DNA from: an uncultured Lutibacter sp.
Lineage (GTDB): Bacteria; Bacteroidota; Bacteroidia; Flavobacteriales; Flavobacteriaceae
Direction: 5' to 3'
DNA length: 64,000 nucleotides
NCBI RefSeq assembly: GCF_947493565.1
Contig: NZ_CANLRG010000005.1
Location: 124,001 to 188,000, forward strand
How positions within the stretch are numbered: position 1 is the first letter of the stretch; every line of letters begins with the position of its first letter. Of the stretch, positions 38,664 through 46,802 are shown one piece after another. The position numbers and the translations under genes are program-made. The notes beneath the pieces are model-generated. The model searched no databases and had not been told where the DNA came from. It saw nothing but the letters and a program-made list of their open reading frames with translations.

Positions 38664-39921
38664 ATAATAACTCTAATGGAATATCACCATATTTTAATAG
38701 ATGTTTATGAAAACTCTTATATGAAAATTCATTTTCTTTTTTTGCTTTATCCAACTTATTTAAAAATATGTTAGCGCCATATTTATATGTTACAACTTGT
38801 GCAGGCCAACGTTTCATTCGTTCAATTTCTCGTAAGCCAATGTCGTCTTTATTTATGATATATTTTTTCCAAAAATTTTGTGCTTTTATGTCAGACCAAC
38901 CATAATAGTTTATGCCTACATCTAAAGCAACCCGTACTGAACGGATTAGATCCCATTCCCATTTCCCATACTCATCATAAATGGTTTTGTATGCACCTAA
39001 TTCTTTTCCTAAAAACTCAACATAAGCTCCCCAACCTTCAGCAAAACCTGGATACCAAAATAATGCTTGAATTTCTGTTCTATGAATTAGATTGTTTATC
39101 ATAAGCTGGTAATGATGCCCTGGAATTGCTTCATGAATATAAATCCAATCAATTTGACGCTTGTTGAATGGCTTATCAAAATAATTATAGAAAAAAGTTC
39201 CATTGTTATAATATGCAGGTACTTGTGTTAAAGAAGGATTGTTACCTTTTTTAATTTTTACATCTTGAACTTTATTAATGTACGGAAACAATGTATCAGC
39301 CTTTTTGTTTACCAAGAGTTTGGTTTTTTCAAATGCTTTTTGAATATCACTTACTTTAAAATAGAAGAATGAAGAATCCTTTAAGAACTTATCAAAATTA
39401 ATTTTATGGTGCCCTGATTTTTTTTGAAGTTGAGTCATTTGAGTTTTTACAAATTCAATTTCTCGTAAACCAAATTGAAAAATATCATCAGGATTTACGT
39501 TAGCATTTACCCAACGTTTTAATAAATAAGCATACCACTTTTTGCCGTTTTTAATTGTATAAATACTTTTATTATCATCTAATTTGATTGAGGTATCCCA
39601 TTGTTTTTCGAGAGCTATCCGTTCTAAATTTAATACTGTTTCATACTTCATTATTTGATAATCTAACTTTTCATACTCCGTTAAATTCTGGAATGGAACC
39701 TGTTTTAAATTTTTTTTAATTTTCAAGAAGAATTTTTCTTGTTTTTCGATATCCATTTTATTTTTAATGGAGTTTAAATTTTGAACATAATTTATTTGAA
39801 GATTTGGAATTTCTAACGCAGTATATTCTTTTACAAACAGTTTTTGTAACTGGTTAAAACTATTTTGGGCAACAGAGAGTTGGGTTATATATAAAAATAT
39901 TAGTATAGGTTTTAGTTTCAT
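38662..39921 (-). CDS. DUF885 family exported protein (putative metallopeptidase)
   Basis: A 419-residue exported protein with an N-terminal signal (MKLKPILIFLYITQLSVAQ). The DUF885 signature IYIHEAIPGHHYQLMI contains an HExxxGHH-like metal-binding pattern, and a Glu further on (FAEGWGAYVEFLG) could be another ligand. It is shorter than the usual 550-600 residues of the family. It probably cleaves peptides in the periplasm. It overlaps the end of the broken propeller gene by 4 bases. Confidence 0.8.
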   Translation of the reverse strand: MKLKPILIFLYITQLSVAQNSFNQLQKLFVKEYTALEIPNLQINYVQNLNSIKNKMDIEKQEKFFLKIKKNLKQVPFQNLTEYEKLDYQIMKYETVLNLERIALEKQWDTSIKLDDNKSIYTIKNGKKWYAYLLKRWVNANVNPDDIFQFGLREIEFVKTQMTQLQKKSGHHKINFDKFLKDSSFFYFKVSDIQKAFEKTKLLVNKKADTLFPYINKVQDVKIKKGNNPSLTQVPAYYNNGTFFYNYFDKPFNKRQIDWIYIHEAIPGHHYQLMINNLIHRTEIQALFWYPGFAEGWGAYVEFLGKELGAYKTIYDEYGKWEWDLIRSVRVALDVGINYYGWSDIKAQNFWKKYIINKDDIGLREIERMKRWPAQVVTYKYGANIFLNKLDKAKKENEFSYKSFHKHLLKYGDIPLELL

Positions 39922-40612
39922 ATTAACTTTTGGTTGTATTTTTCAGAATTAAAACGAATTATATAGTGATTAAAAAAGGTATTTTCATCAGTACTTCCTC
40001 TACTACTTGTAAAAATTAAATATTTTCTATCTTTAGTTACAAACGGACTTCCATCATATCCTTGAGAATTAATTTCTTTACCCATCCAAACTGGTACTGA
40101 CCATGTACCATTTTCATTAAAGCTTATGTATAAATCTGATTTACCAAGATTTTGACCTCTTCCAAAACCAGCAAATATTAAATAACTTTCATCTGGAGAT
40201 AAAAAGGCATCACCTTCTAATTTTTCTGAATTAATATTTATAAGTGGTGAAGGTTTTTGATAGTTCCCATTTTTATATTTAGAAACGTATAAGTCACTAT
40301 TTCCCGAGCCGTGAGGTGTTATTGAAAAATAGAGATTTCCACTATTTGTTAAATACGGATAAAATCGATTTCCTTCTATATTTTTTTCAAAAAAAGGCAT
40401 AGGTTTTTGCCATTCACCGTTTATTCTTTTTGATTTCCAAATATTCCAATCCATACAGAGTCTCTCTATAATGTTCCCTCACCTAATTTTACAGGTGTTT
40501 TTGTATTTGCATACAGCCGAAAATTATCAGTTTTATTAGAGCAACTACTAATTATAACAAAGGTTAAAGCTAAAAAGTGAATTATTGAATTTCTAATTCT
40601 AATTTTTTCCAT
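39918..40612 (-). pseudogene. Broken PD40/TolB-like propeller lipoprotein gene
   Basis: Two frames are needed. Frame one starts at the ATG at 40612 (MEKIRIRNSIIHF), encodes a lipoprotein signal ending IISSC and a mature start KTPVKLGEGTL, then hits TAG at 40466-40468. Frame two, open from about 40478, carries DWNIWKSKRINGEWQKP and PD40-type beta-propeller repeats (SGNLYFSITPHGSGNSDLYV, DESYLIFAGFGRGQNLGKSD) to 39918. Compared with intact relatives, a blade-sized segment also seems missing around the joint. The intact 178-codon part from 40454 could still be translated. The ATG overlaps the upstream S41-like gene by 31 bases. Confidence 0.65.
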
Positions 40613-42111
40613 ACTAAAGAGTTTAAATTAATTTTTCCATTGTTATTTATGTATTTTAAGTAAACATTCTTTATGTCTGTTGAAATAATTCCTTCCGATT
40701 GAAAATAAAGTTCTGTTTTGATTTCAAAAAAACTTTTCATTTTTCTATTCATTGTTAAAAATAGCTGTTCTCCTTGAGTATTAATAGCAATTTTTCTTCC
40801 ATTTATTTTATAAGTACCCTCAAGTTGTTTTGCGATTTCTTTCGGGATTTGTTGTTGATCTGAATTAAGTTTACAGTTTTCAACTGCTGTTAACCAAGTG
40901 TCTATATTTTCTTTATAATCAGAGTATTGATAGTTAACTTTTATTTCTGGATTTAAATAAGTACTGTTATCTTGCTTCCAACTTGTTGCCCAAAAAGTAT
41001 GTGTTAATGATGCTTTTAATCCTGAATTTGGTAAAGTTATATATGTAATATCTCCAACAGTATTTACACCTTCAGCTGTAGGTTCCCCAACCAAAATAGC
41101 TTTAGTATTTTGATTTAAAATTGAAGCTAACTCTAATAAAGTTCCTCTTGTAGCTTTGCTAGTTAAAACAAATAGTTTCCCTTTTTGGTTGATGTTTTTT
41201 GAACTTTTCAATAAATCGGTAAACCCTTTTAACTTAAAACCATTTCCGCCACCTCCATAACGAATGTCGATAATTAGTTTTTCAACTTTATTTGTGTTTA
41301 TCAATTTTTCAATAGTATCAACAAATTTGGAAAATGAATTATCTTTTTTATCATTAACGATTTGTTGTAGTTGAACAAATAAAGTTTTAGTGTTTGGGAT
41401 AAGTTCAAACCAATAGTTTTTTCCTTTGTAGCTTTTATTTTTAACATTAAAATACCCATCATTTGGTAGTTTTCTATCTAATTTAGAATATTCAGAAATT
41501 GAAGCAGCCTTCATTGTTATCTGTTCTTCTGAATTGAGTTCTAATACAACTTGGTCGGTAAATTCACTTAACCCTATTGTTTTTAAAAGTGAAGGCATAA
41601 AGCCATATACTTGAAATAGATAGCTGCGATAGTAATCGTTATCAGCATTTAAATAGTTGTTAGTTTTTTCAAATACTTCTTCAAGTGAAAATCCATTAAT
41701 TTTTGTAATTTTTTTTCCTATGAACTCTCTGTAATCAGTTGAAGCGTCTAAGATGTACATTCCATCATTAAACCAGTAGGGCTTTATTGGTAAAACCTGA
41801 AGGTCAAGCCCCTCTTGGAATAAAGGAATATTACAACCTTCATCGTTTAATGTATTTAAGACTCGTTGTAAAGCGTAAACTCTTTTTTCAATAGTTTGTA
41901 TGTCAGAGCTCAGCGTTTCATTAAAAATACGTTTAAATTCATTTTTATGTATTGAGTTTTGAAAAGAAGGAAACGTCTTTTCAACTTTTTCTTTTAAAAA
42001 AATCAAATCCTCCTTCCATTGTTTGTCACTTATTAATAAATTCACTTCTTGTGAGCAACTAGTAAATGAAATGAATATAAAATTTAAAAATAATATTAGT
42101 TTTAGTTTCAT
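40582..42111 (-). CDS. S41 peptidase-like lipoprotein lacking the usual serine
   Basis: A 509-residue lipoprotein (signal ending FTSC, Cys 19). Residues about 240-370 resemble the S41 tail-specific protease core: LIIDIRYGGGGNG (278-291), LFVLTSKATRG (313-323) and ILVGEPTAEGVN (339-350). The position that normally holds the nucleophile (TxSA) reads TRGTLLE, with Gly 323 in place of Ser, so it may be inactive or bind peptides only. It lies one base after the PDZ-hydrolase gene in a DUF2911-headed operon. Confidence 0.75.
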   Translation of the reverse strand: MKLKLILFLNFIFISFTSCSQEVNLLISDKQWKEDLIFLKEKVEKTFPSFQNSIHKNEFKRIFNETLSSDIQTIEKRVYALQRVLNTLNDEGCNIPLFQEGLDLQVLPIKPYWFNDGMYILDASTDYREFIGKKITKINGFSLEEVFEKTNNYLNADNDYYRSYLFQVYGFMPSLLKTIGLSEFTDQVVLELNSEEQITMKAASISEYSKLDRKLPNDGYFNVKNKSYKGKNYWFELIPNTKTLFVQLQQIVNDKKDNSFSKFVDTIEKLINTNKVEKLIIDIRYGGGGNGFKLKGFTDLLKSSKNINQKGKLFVLTSKATRGTLLELASILNQNTKAILVGEPTAEGVNTVGDITYITLPNSGLKASLTHTFWATSWKQDNSTYLNPEIKVNYQYSDYKENIDTWLTAVENCKLNSDQQQIPKEIAKQLEGTYKINGRKIAINTQGEQLFLTMNRKMKSFFEIKTELYFQSEGIISTDIKNVYLKYINNNGKINLNSLVWKKLELEIQ

Positions 42112-42112
42112 C

Positions 42113-43480
42113 TTATTTTATGATTGATTTCATCCAATTTATACTTTCTTCGCCAATTTTTTTATTAAAATTATCTCTGGCATAATTCATATAAGTACCA
42201 TTACCCAATGTTTCAACATTGTGTTGCATGGAGTTAAAATTGATAAATCCGTGATCAGCATTTTTAACTAAAATAAAAGTTCCATTTCCTCCATTTTTGT
42301 TTACTATGTTAATCAGTTCTTGAGCTCCATCTGAATTTATAGCTTGAATATCAAATTCTCCGTGAAGTGCCAATACATTGGTTTTTACTTTAGTCCAAGC
42401 TTTAGGGATGTTGATATCGGCTAAAGATTGCCAAAATTTAAAATGACGACCAATGTATTGATTCCTTTTAAAATCGTTAACGTTAAAAAATTCAGCATAG
42501 TCTTTGTTTTTTAACATTTCTTCACCTGATAATTTATTGATTAACAAATCGTTATTGAATTTTAAATTAACTTTATTATTTTCTTTAATTTCAGCATCTG
42601 ATGTGCCAAAATGTTTCGGTTGAATGGTGTACAAATCAACCATATAATCGTACCAAGATTTTGCTACAGTTCCGTAAGTAATTATTCCTTTTGGTCTATA
42701 GTATTTATTTAACAGTGGTGCAATTACGCCTCCCATTGAATGCCCGAATAAAAAAATATTTGTTGAGTCAATACTTTGTTGTTGTAACAAATATTTATAT
42801 CCTTCCTTAAAAGCCTGTAGTTCTTCAGTAAAACCAATCTCCAAACAATTCACTTTACACTTACTATCACCCACACCAGGTTTTTCAACTCTAAATACTG
42901 CAAATCCAGCATTTACCCAATCATTAAATAATTTTTTACTTGGATTGTGGTCAGAGGCAGTTTCAACTGAACCACAAGTGTAACCTTGTAGAAAATAAAC
43001 AACAGGCGGATTCTTAATATTTTTAGGAGTTACCAAAATTGAACGTAATAAATTGTCTTTATAAGCCACTTCTCCATAAAAAACATTTCCGTTATTAAAT
43101 TTTTCAATAGGTCTTCCTAGTAATTCAGTTTTTTTAAGTTGTTTTTTGTTTTTTGAATAAAACTCAGCTTCAATACTATCACCTTCAAAGAGTTCACTTG
43201 TAATAGTTAGTACATCTTGAATAGTATTTACTGAAATTCCATTTAGTTTGGTTAGTACATCACCTTGTTTTATACCTAAGTTTGAAAAAGTAGAATTTGG
43301 CATTACAGTGTTAATATACACCCCATTTTTGATAGTTAATTTATTTTGAGAAGCAATACTATCTGTTAAGTTTTGCATCATTATTCCCAACATCCCTTTG
43401 CGTTTAAGTGTTTGACTTTCTACAGAAGTTTGCACTAATGTGAAAGCTATAACAACCAATATAGTTTTAAGTAATTTCAT
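42113..43480 (-). CDS. PDZ domain plus alpha/beta hydrolase, exported
   Basis: A 455-residue exported protein with an N-terminal signal (ending near VESQT), a PDZ domain (GVYINTVMPNSTFSNLGIKQ, then VLTKLNGISVN, about residues 45-105), then an alpha/beta-hydrolase: oxyanion-hole region VVYFLQGYTCGSVE, nucleophile elbow FGHSMGGV, and late catalytic His in VKNADHGFINF. It may cleave esters or peptides in the periplasm. Neighbours are a DUF2911/TPR protein (10 bases upstream) and an S41-like lipoprotein. Confidence 0.82.
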   Translation of the reverse strand: MKLLKTILVVIAFTLVQTSVESQTLKRKGMLGIMMQNLTDSIASQNKLTIKNGVYINTVMPNSTFSNLGIKQGDVLTKLNGISVNTIQDVLTITSELFEGDSIEAEFYSKNKKQLKKTELLGRPIEKFNNGNVFYGEVAYKDNLLRSILVTPKNIKNPPVVYFLQGYTCGSVETASDHNPSKKLFNDWVNAGFAVFRVEKPGVGDSKCKVNCLEIGFTEELQAFKEGYKYLLQQQSIDSTNIFLFGHSMGGVIAPLLNKYYRPKGIITYGTVAKSWYDYMVDLYTIQPKHFGTSDAEIKENNKVNLKFNNDLLINKLSGEEMLKNKDYAEFFNVNDFKRNQYIGRHFKFWQSLADINIPKAWTKVKTNVLALHGEFDIQAINSDGAQELINIVNKNGGNGTFILVKNADHGFINFNSMQHNVETLGNGTYMNYARDNFNKKIGEESINWMKSIIK

Positions 43481-43490
43481 TATTTTTATT

Positions 43491-44582
43491 TTAAAGTTTG
43501 TAAGTTCCTGACTTAATTTCTAAGATAATTTCATTTAAGCGGTTGTGAAAATGCTCTGGAGCTACTTTTATCACTTGCTTTACATCTTTTAAGGCATCTT
43601 TAGTGTTATTTAAAAAATAGTTGCTTAAACCTCTGTTTAATAATAAAAACCACGAATCTGGAAATTGTTTAAATTTTTTGTTATTATATTCAAAAGCATC
43701 ATTATAGAATCCATTTCTTAACAAGAAAATACCAAAGCTATTAGCTTCATTAGCAGTAGTATGTAACTCTTTAGCTTCTTTTTTTACCTTTTCAATTTCA
43801 TTATTTTTATTTAACTTTTTAAGTATACTAATTTTTGTGGATAAATTGGTTAAGTTTTTATTGGCTGCAAACCCATTATAACCACCATTAATGGAACGAT
43901 TAATCCATTTTAAAGCTTCATCAAGATTGGTATTATGATTTAAGCACCAGTTTGCAGCATCATTCCAAGCTTGCCAGTGATAGGTGTTAATTCCACGAAG
44001 TTCATTTCTAAAGCTTTCTATTACTGTTTTGTTTAAATCTACTTCTACTTTAAAAGGAATGCGTTTTTCTCCCCATTCCAGCCCGATAACCAGTGAATTA
44101 TCTGTTCTATTTAGAAACTCAAAATCTAATTGTTCTGATTTTGTACAAGTCTCAGGGTTTACTTTTACTCGTAGTGTTACATCTTTTTCAATATCTAAGT
44201 AATAACTACCCCATTGGTTATTTTTATGAGCAAATAGTAAAGTGTATGAATCATTTTCGGGAATAATATGAAAACCGTATTTACCAGCAGCCAAAGTTTG
44301 TCCTTCTAAAGTTACATCAGTTGAAAAAGAAATGGTTGTATTCATGTCTGCGCCAGCGCGCCAAGCAATAGGTTTTCCTTGTTGAGGAATTACATTTGTA
44401 TTGTTCCATACATCTCTATCTCTTAATTTTGGTGAACTGTATGTAATAGTAATATCTGTAACTCCTAATCGTTGTTTTTCAACAACAGGCTGACTTCTTT
44501 TAGGGATATTAAGCGTATGAAATTGCGCTGTGAGGTTTATTGTAAAAACACAAAATAATAATAGTAAGGTATTTTTTTTCAT
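43491..44582 (-). CDS. DUF2911 protein with a C-terminal tetratricopeptide-like region
   Basis: A 363-residue exported protein (signal MKKNTLLLLFCVFTINLTAQ). The DUF2911 domain spans residues about 25-185 (VTDITITYSSPKLRDRDVW and ITPENDSYTLLF-like strands). The remaining part is helical with TPR-like repeats (FGIFLLRNGFYNDAFEYNNK, WFLLLNRGLSNYFLNNTKDA). Function unknown; Flavobacteria carry many copies. It is the first gene after the AraC-type regulator and has a -7 box at 44626-44633. Confidence 0.85.
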   Translation of the reverse strand: MKKNTLLLLFCVFTINLTAQFHTLNIPKRSQPVVEKQRLGVTDITITYSSPKLRDRDVWNNTNVIPQQGKPIAWRAGADMNTTISFSTDVTLEGQTLAAGKYGFHIIPENDSYTLLFAHKNNQWGSYYLDIEKDVTLRVKVNPETCTKSEQLDFEFLNRTDNSLVIGLEWGEKRIPFKVEVDLNKTVIESFRNELRGINTYHWQAWNDAANWCLNHNTNLDEALKWINRSINGGYNGFAANKNLTNLSTKISILKKLNKNNEIEKVKKEAKELHTTANEANSFGIFLLRNGFYNDAFEYNNKKFKQFPDSWFLLLNRGLSNYFLNNTKDALKDVKQVIKVAPEHFHNRLNEIILEIKSGTYKL

Positions 44583-44625
44583 AATGATTGTCTTTGAAAA
44601 TTTAAAATTAGTGAATCAATAGCGA

Positions 44626-44633
44626 CAAATCTA
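44626..44633 (-). promoter_or_regulatory. -7 promoter box of the DUF2911 operon
   Basis: TAGATTTG on the minus strand, 43 bases before the ATG. A palindrome at 44649-44661 sits just upstream, about where a -33 element would be. Confidence 0.5.
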
Positions 44634-44648
44634 TATGAACTGATGGTT

Positions 44649-44661
44649 TTAGGCGACCTAA
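44649..44661. promoter_or_regulatory. Small palindrome, candidate operator
   Basis: TTAGG-CGA-CCTAA, a perfect 5-bp inverted repeat about 15 bases upstream of the DUF2911 -7 box. It may bind a regulator such as the adjacent AraC-type protein. Confidence 0.35.
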
Positions 44662-44751
44662 TTTGTGTATTCGCAATTATTAGAACCTATTTTTAACTTT
44701 TTTTAACAGTAAAAATTAATTTTTTAGAAGATTTTAAGAAGTAATTTTAAT

Positions 44752-45846
44752 TCAAAAATGGAGCATGTTTTTTTTAAATTCAGAAGGGGTAACACCTTCT
44801 TTCTTTTTAAAAGCAGCATTAAAAACAGATTTGCTATTGAAACCAGCATCGTATAAAATTTTTAAAATAGTTAACTCCTCATTATTAGTTTTAAGTAGTT
44901 TTTTTGCTTCCTCAATTCGATAAGAATTTACAAAATCATAAAAGTTTGTGCCGTGAAAAGATTTGATAATAGCTGAAGTATTTCTACTAGAAATTCCTGT
45001 TAATTCTGATAGTTCTACTACTTTGAAATTTGGGTTTTTATACAATTCTTTTTCAAACATTAAATCGCATATTTTTTTATAATTAGCTTCATTTATGAAC
45101 TTATTTTGAGTTTTATTTTTTTTAGTTTCAAATGCCTCTTGTAAAAAAAATACTTCAGGATTTTTTACCATAAATACTAAAGTTAGGTTCGATAAAATAA
45201 GTAATAAAAGGATTCCAATAAATTTAAAGTTGTTTGACAAATTAGGATTTTGGAAGTAGTTGTTTATTGCAAAATGAATAAAAAATACAAACCAAATAAT
45301 TATAAATAGCAATAAGATGCTTTTTAAGAATTGAACTGTTTTATATTGGTGGTTGTATTCAAAATTTAAATTTTTAATAGTCTTAAGAGCAAAAAAAGTA
45401 TAACTAAAAACCTGTATATAATATGCATAAGCCACAATTTCATTAAAGATTAAAGCAAAAGAGCCAAATGTATTACTCTTAATATTTAACTTGAATAAAA
45501 ATACTTGAGTTATATTAAAAAAAGCATAAATAATGAAAGGTATAAAATGTAAGTAATTTCTTTTGAAATTAAATTGAAGACTCGTTATGGCTTTTGCGAA
45601 AAAGTATAAAAATGGAGCATAAAAAAATAGAAATGAATTCAATAATACACCAAACAGAACTTCTGTAGAAACCTCAGTTATTTCTGATAAAAGTATATTA
45701 CTTAATAGTGTAATACCCTTTCCAGCTAAAAAAAATGAAAAAATAATTACTGGAACTTTAACTTTTCGTTTCATTAAAAAAATTAAAGCAGCAATTAATA
45801 AAAAGTTAAAAACTGAAATATATTGTAGTGTCATTGTTAACTCCAT
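44752..45846 (-). CDS. Membrane-integrated AraC family transcriptional regulator
   Basis: A 364-residue protein: about seven hydrophobic helices in the first 235 residues, then a C-terminal AraC HTH domain (YKNPNFKVVELSELTGISSR, ILYDAGFNSKSVFNAAFKKK, GVTPSEFKKNM). Such membrane regulators in Bacteroidota sense extracellular or membrane signals. The DUF2911 operon begins 169 bases downstream and is a plausible target. ATGs at 45846 and 45834 are both possible; a -7 box TAGCTTTG at 45863-45870 favours the first slightly. Confidence 0.85.
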   Translation of the reverse strand: MELTMTLQYISVFNFLLIAALIFLMKRKVKVPVIIFSFFLAGKGITLLSNILLSEITEVSTEVLFGVLLNSFLFFYAPFLYFFAKAITSLQFNFKRNYLHFIPFIIYAFFNITQVFLFKLNIKSNTFGSFALIFNEIVAYAYYIQVFSYTFFALKTIKNLNFEYNHQYKTVQFLKSILLLFIIIWFVFFIHFAINNYFQNPNLSNNFKFIGILLLLILSNLTLVFMVKNPEVFFLQEAFETKKNKTQNKFINEANYKKICDLMFEKELYKNPNFKVVELSELTGISSRNTSAIIKSFHGTNFYDFVNSYRIEEAKKLLKTNNEELTILKILYDAGFNSKSVFNAAFKKKEGVTPSEFKKNMLHF

Positions 45847-45862
45847 TAAAATTTAATTTTAA

Positions 45863-45870
45863 CAAAGCTA
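45863..45870 (-). promoter_or_regulatory. -7 promoter box of the AraC-type regulator gene
   Basis: TAGCTTTG on the minus strand, 16 bases before the ATG; no clear -33 element. Confidence 0.45.
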
Positions 45871-45909
45871 ATAAAAATGAAAATAAAGAATGTATATGAA
45901 ATGTTAAAC

Positions 45910-45943
45910 AAAAAGCCTCTACATTTGTTGAGGCTTTTTTTTA
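45910..45943 (-). terminator. Terminator of the SQR-TusE-DsrE operon (GCCTCAAC type)
   Basis: Stem AAAAAGCCTC / GAGGCTTTTT around TACATTTGTT, with one T-T mismatch compared with the copies at 32248 and 38633. It lies 32 bases after the DsrE-like stop. Confidence 0.8.
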
Positions 45944-45975
45944 TTAGTCAAGTAAAAATAAAATTTTCACTTGTT

Positions 45976-46452
45976 TTAGATGAATAATATTTGAGTTCCT
46001 TCTACATCTGCTTTGCTATAAAAATCTCCAATAGTTAAGATTCCATCAAGATCATCAATTAAATCTTCTTCTTTTAAATGGAACATGTCCACGGCTAGTT
46101 TACAACCCCACATTTTTACACCAGAAGCTGATAGAATTTCTAAAAATTCATCAACAGGAGGCATATCTAGTTTTTCCATTTCTTTTTTCATCATTTTAGT
46201 TGCAAGTGCTTCCATACCAGGTAATCCACCTAGCATTGTAGGGATATGCATTGCTGGGTTTCCTACTGTTGCAACGTGTAAATGATTTAATTTTTTCTTT
46301 TGAATTGCTTCTAAGCCAAAGAATGTAAAAAATATTTCGGCTTCAATTCCTTCCATTCTAGCTCCGTTCGCCATTACAAAAGCAGCATATACATTTTCGA
46401 TTGTTGCCTTTGATAAGATGAACATCATTTTTTTAACTTTTGTTTTGCTCAT
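45976..46452 (-). CDS. DsrE/DsrF/DrsH-like sulfur relay protein (DsrE2-type)
   Basis: A 158-residue cytoplasmic DsrE-fold protein. The single conserved-looking cysteine (GVKMWGCKLAVDMF, Cys 117) lies where DsrE-family proteins hold a persulfide. HIPTMLGGLPGMEALATKMM is typical of the DsrE2 group found with rhodaneses and TusA/DsrC proteins. It probably passes sulfane sulfur to or from the TusE/DsrC-like protein encoded 17 bases upstream. It is the last gene of the operon. Confidence 0.88.
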   Translation of the reverse strand: MSKTKVKKMMFILSKATIENVYAAFVMANGARMEGIEAEIFFTFFGLEAIQKKKLNHLHVATVGNPAMHIPTMLGGLPGMEALATKMMKKEMEKLDMPPVDEFLEILSASGVKMWGCKLAVDMFHLKEEDLIDDLDGILTIGDFYSKADVEGTQILFI

Positions 46453-46469
46453 GACAGATATTTTAAATT

Positions 46470-46778
46470 TTAAATACAGCTTTTAGGTTTTGGTACACCT
46501 GCTATTTTTGTAGATACTTTAAGAGGTCCTCCAGGGAACAGAGCATAAAATTCTTTAATATCAACAACTCCACTTTTTTTAACTCCTCTTACTGATAAAG
46601 CCGTGCCAGCTTTAACTTGTTCTTGTATCCAATTGATTACTTCCCAATGACGGTCAGTCATTTCAATTCCTTCGTTTTTAGCGATTTCATTTCCAATTTC
46701 TTTATTCCAATTAGAAAAATCTTCTAAGTAGCCATCTTCAGTTACTATTACTTTTATTCCTGCTAATACTGCTTCCAT
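46470..46778 (-). CDS. TusE/DsrC-like sulfur carrier with only the penultimate cysteine
   Basis: A 102-residue protein of the DsrC/TusE family: DGYLEDFSNWNKEIGNEIA, HWEVINWIQEQ and the flexible C-terminal arm ending KIAGVPKPKSCI. The penultimate Cys 101 (CysA) is present. The second cysteine of true DsrC, 11 residues earlier, is Thr 90. It is thus a single-cysteine, TusE-like carrier, and no dsrAB sulfite reductase lies in the window. With SQR and DsrE neighbours it probably carries sulfane sulfur in the cytoplasm. Confidence 0.9.
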   Translation of the reverse strand: MEAVLAGIKVIVTEDGYLEDFSNWNKEIGNEIAKNEGIEMTDRHWEVINWIQEQVKAGTALSVRGVKKSGVVDIKEFYALFPGGPLKVSTKIAGVPKPKSCI

Positions 46779-46802
46779 AATTGTTAATTTTTATAGTTTT
46801 TA

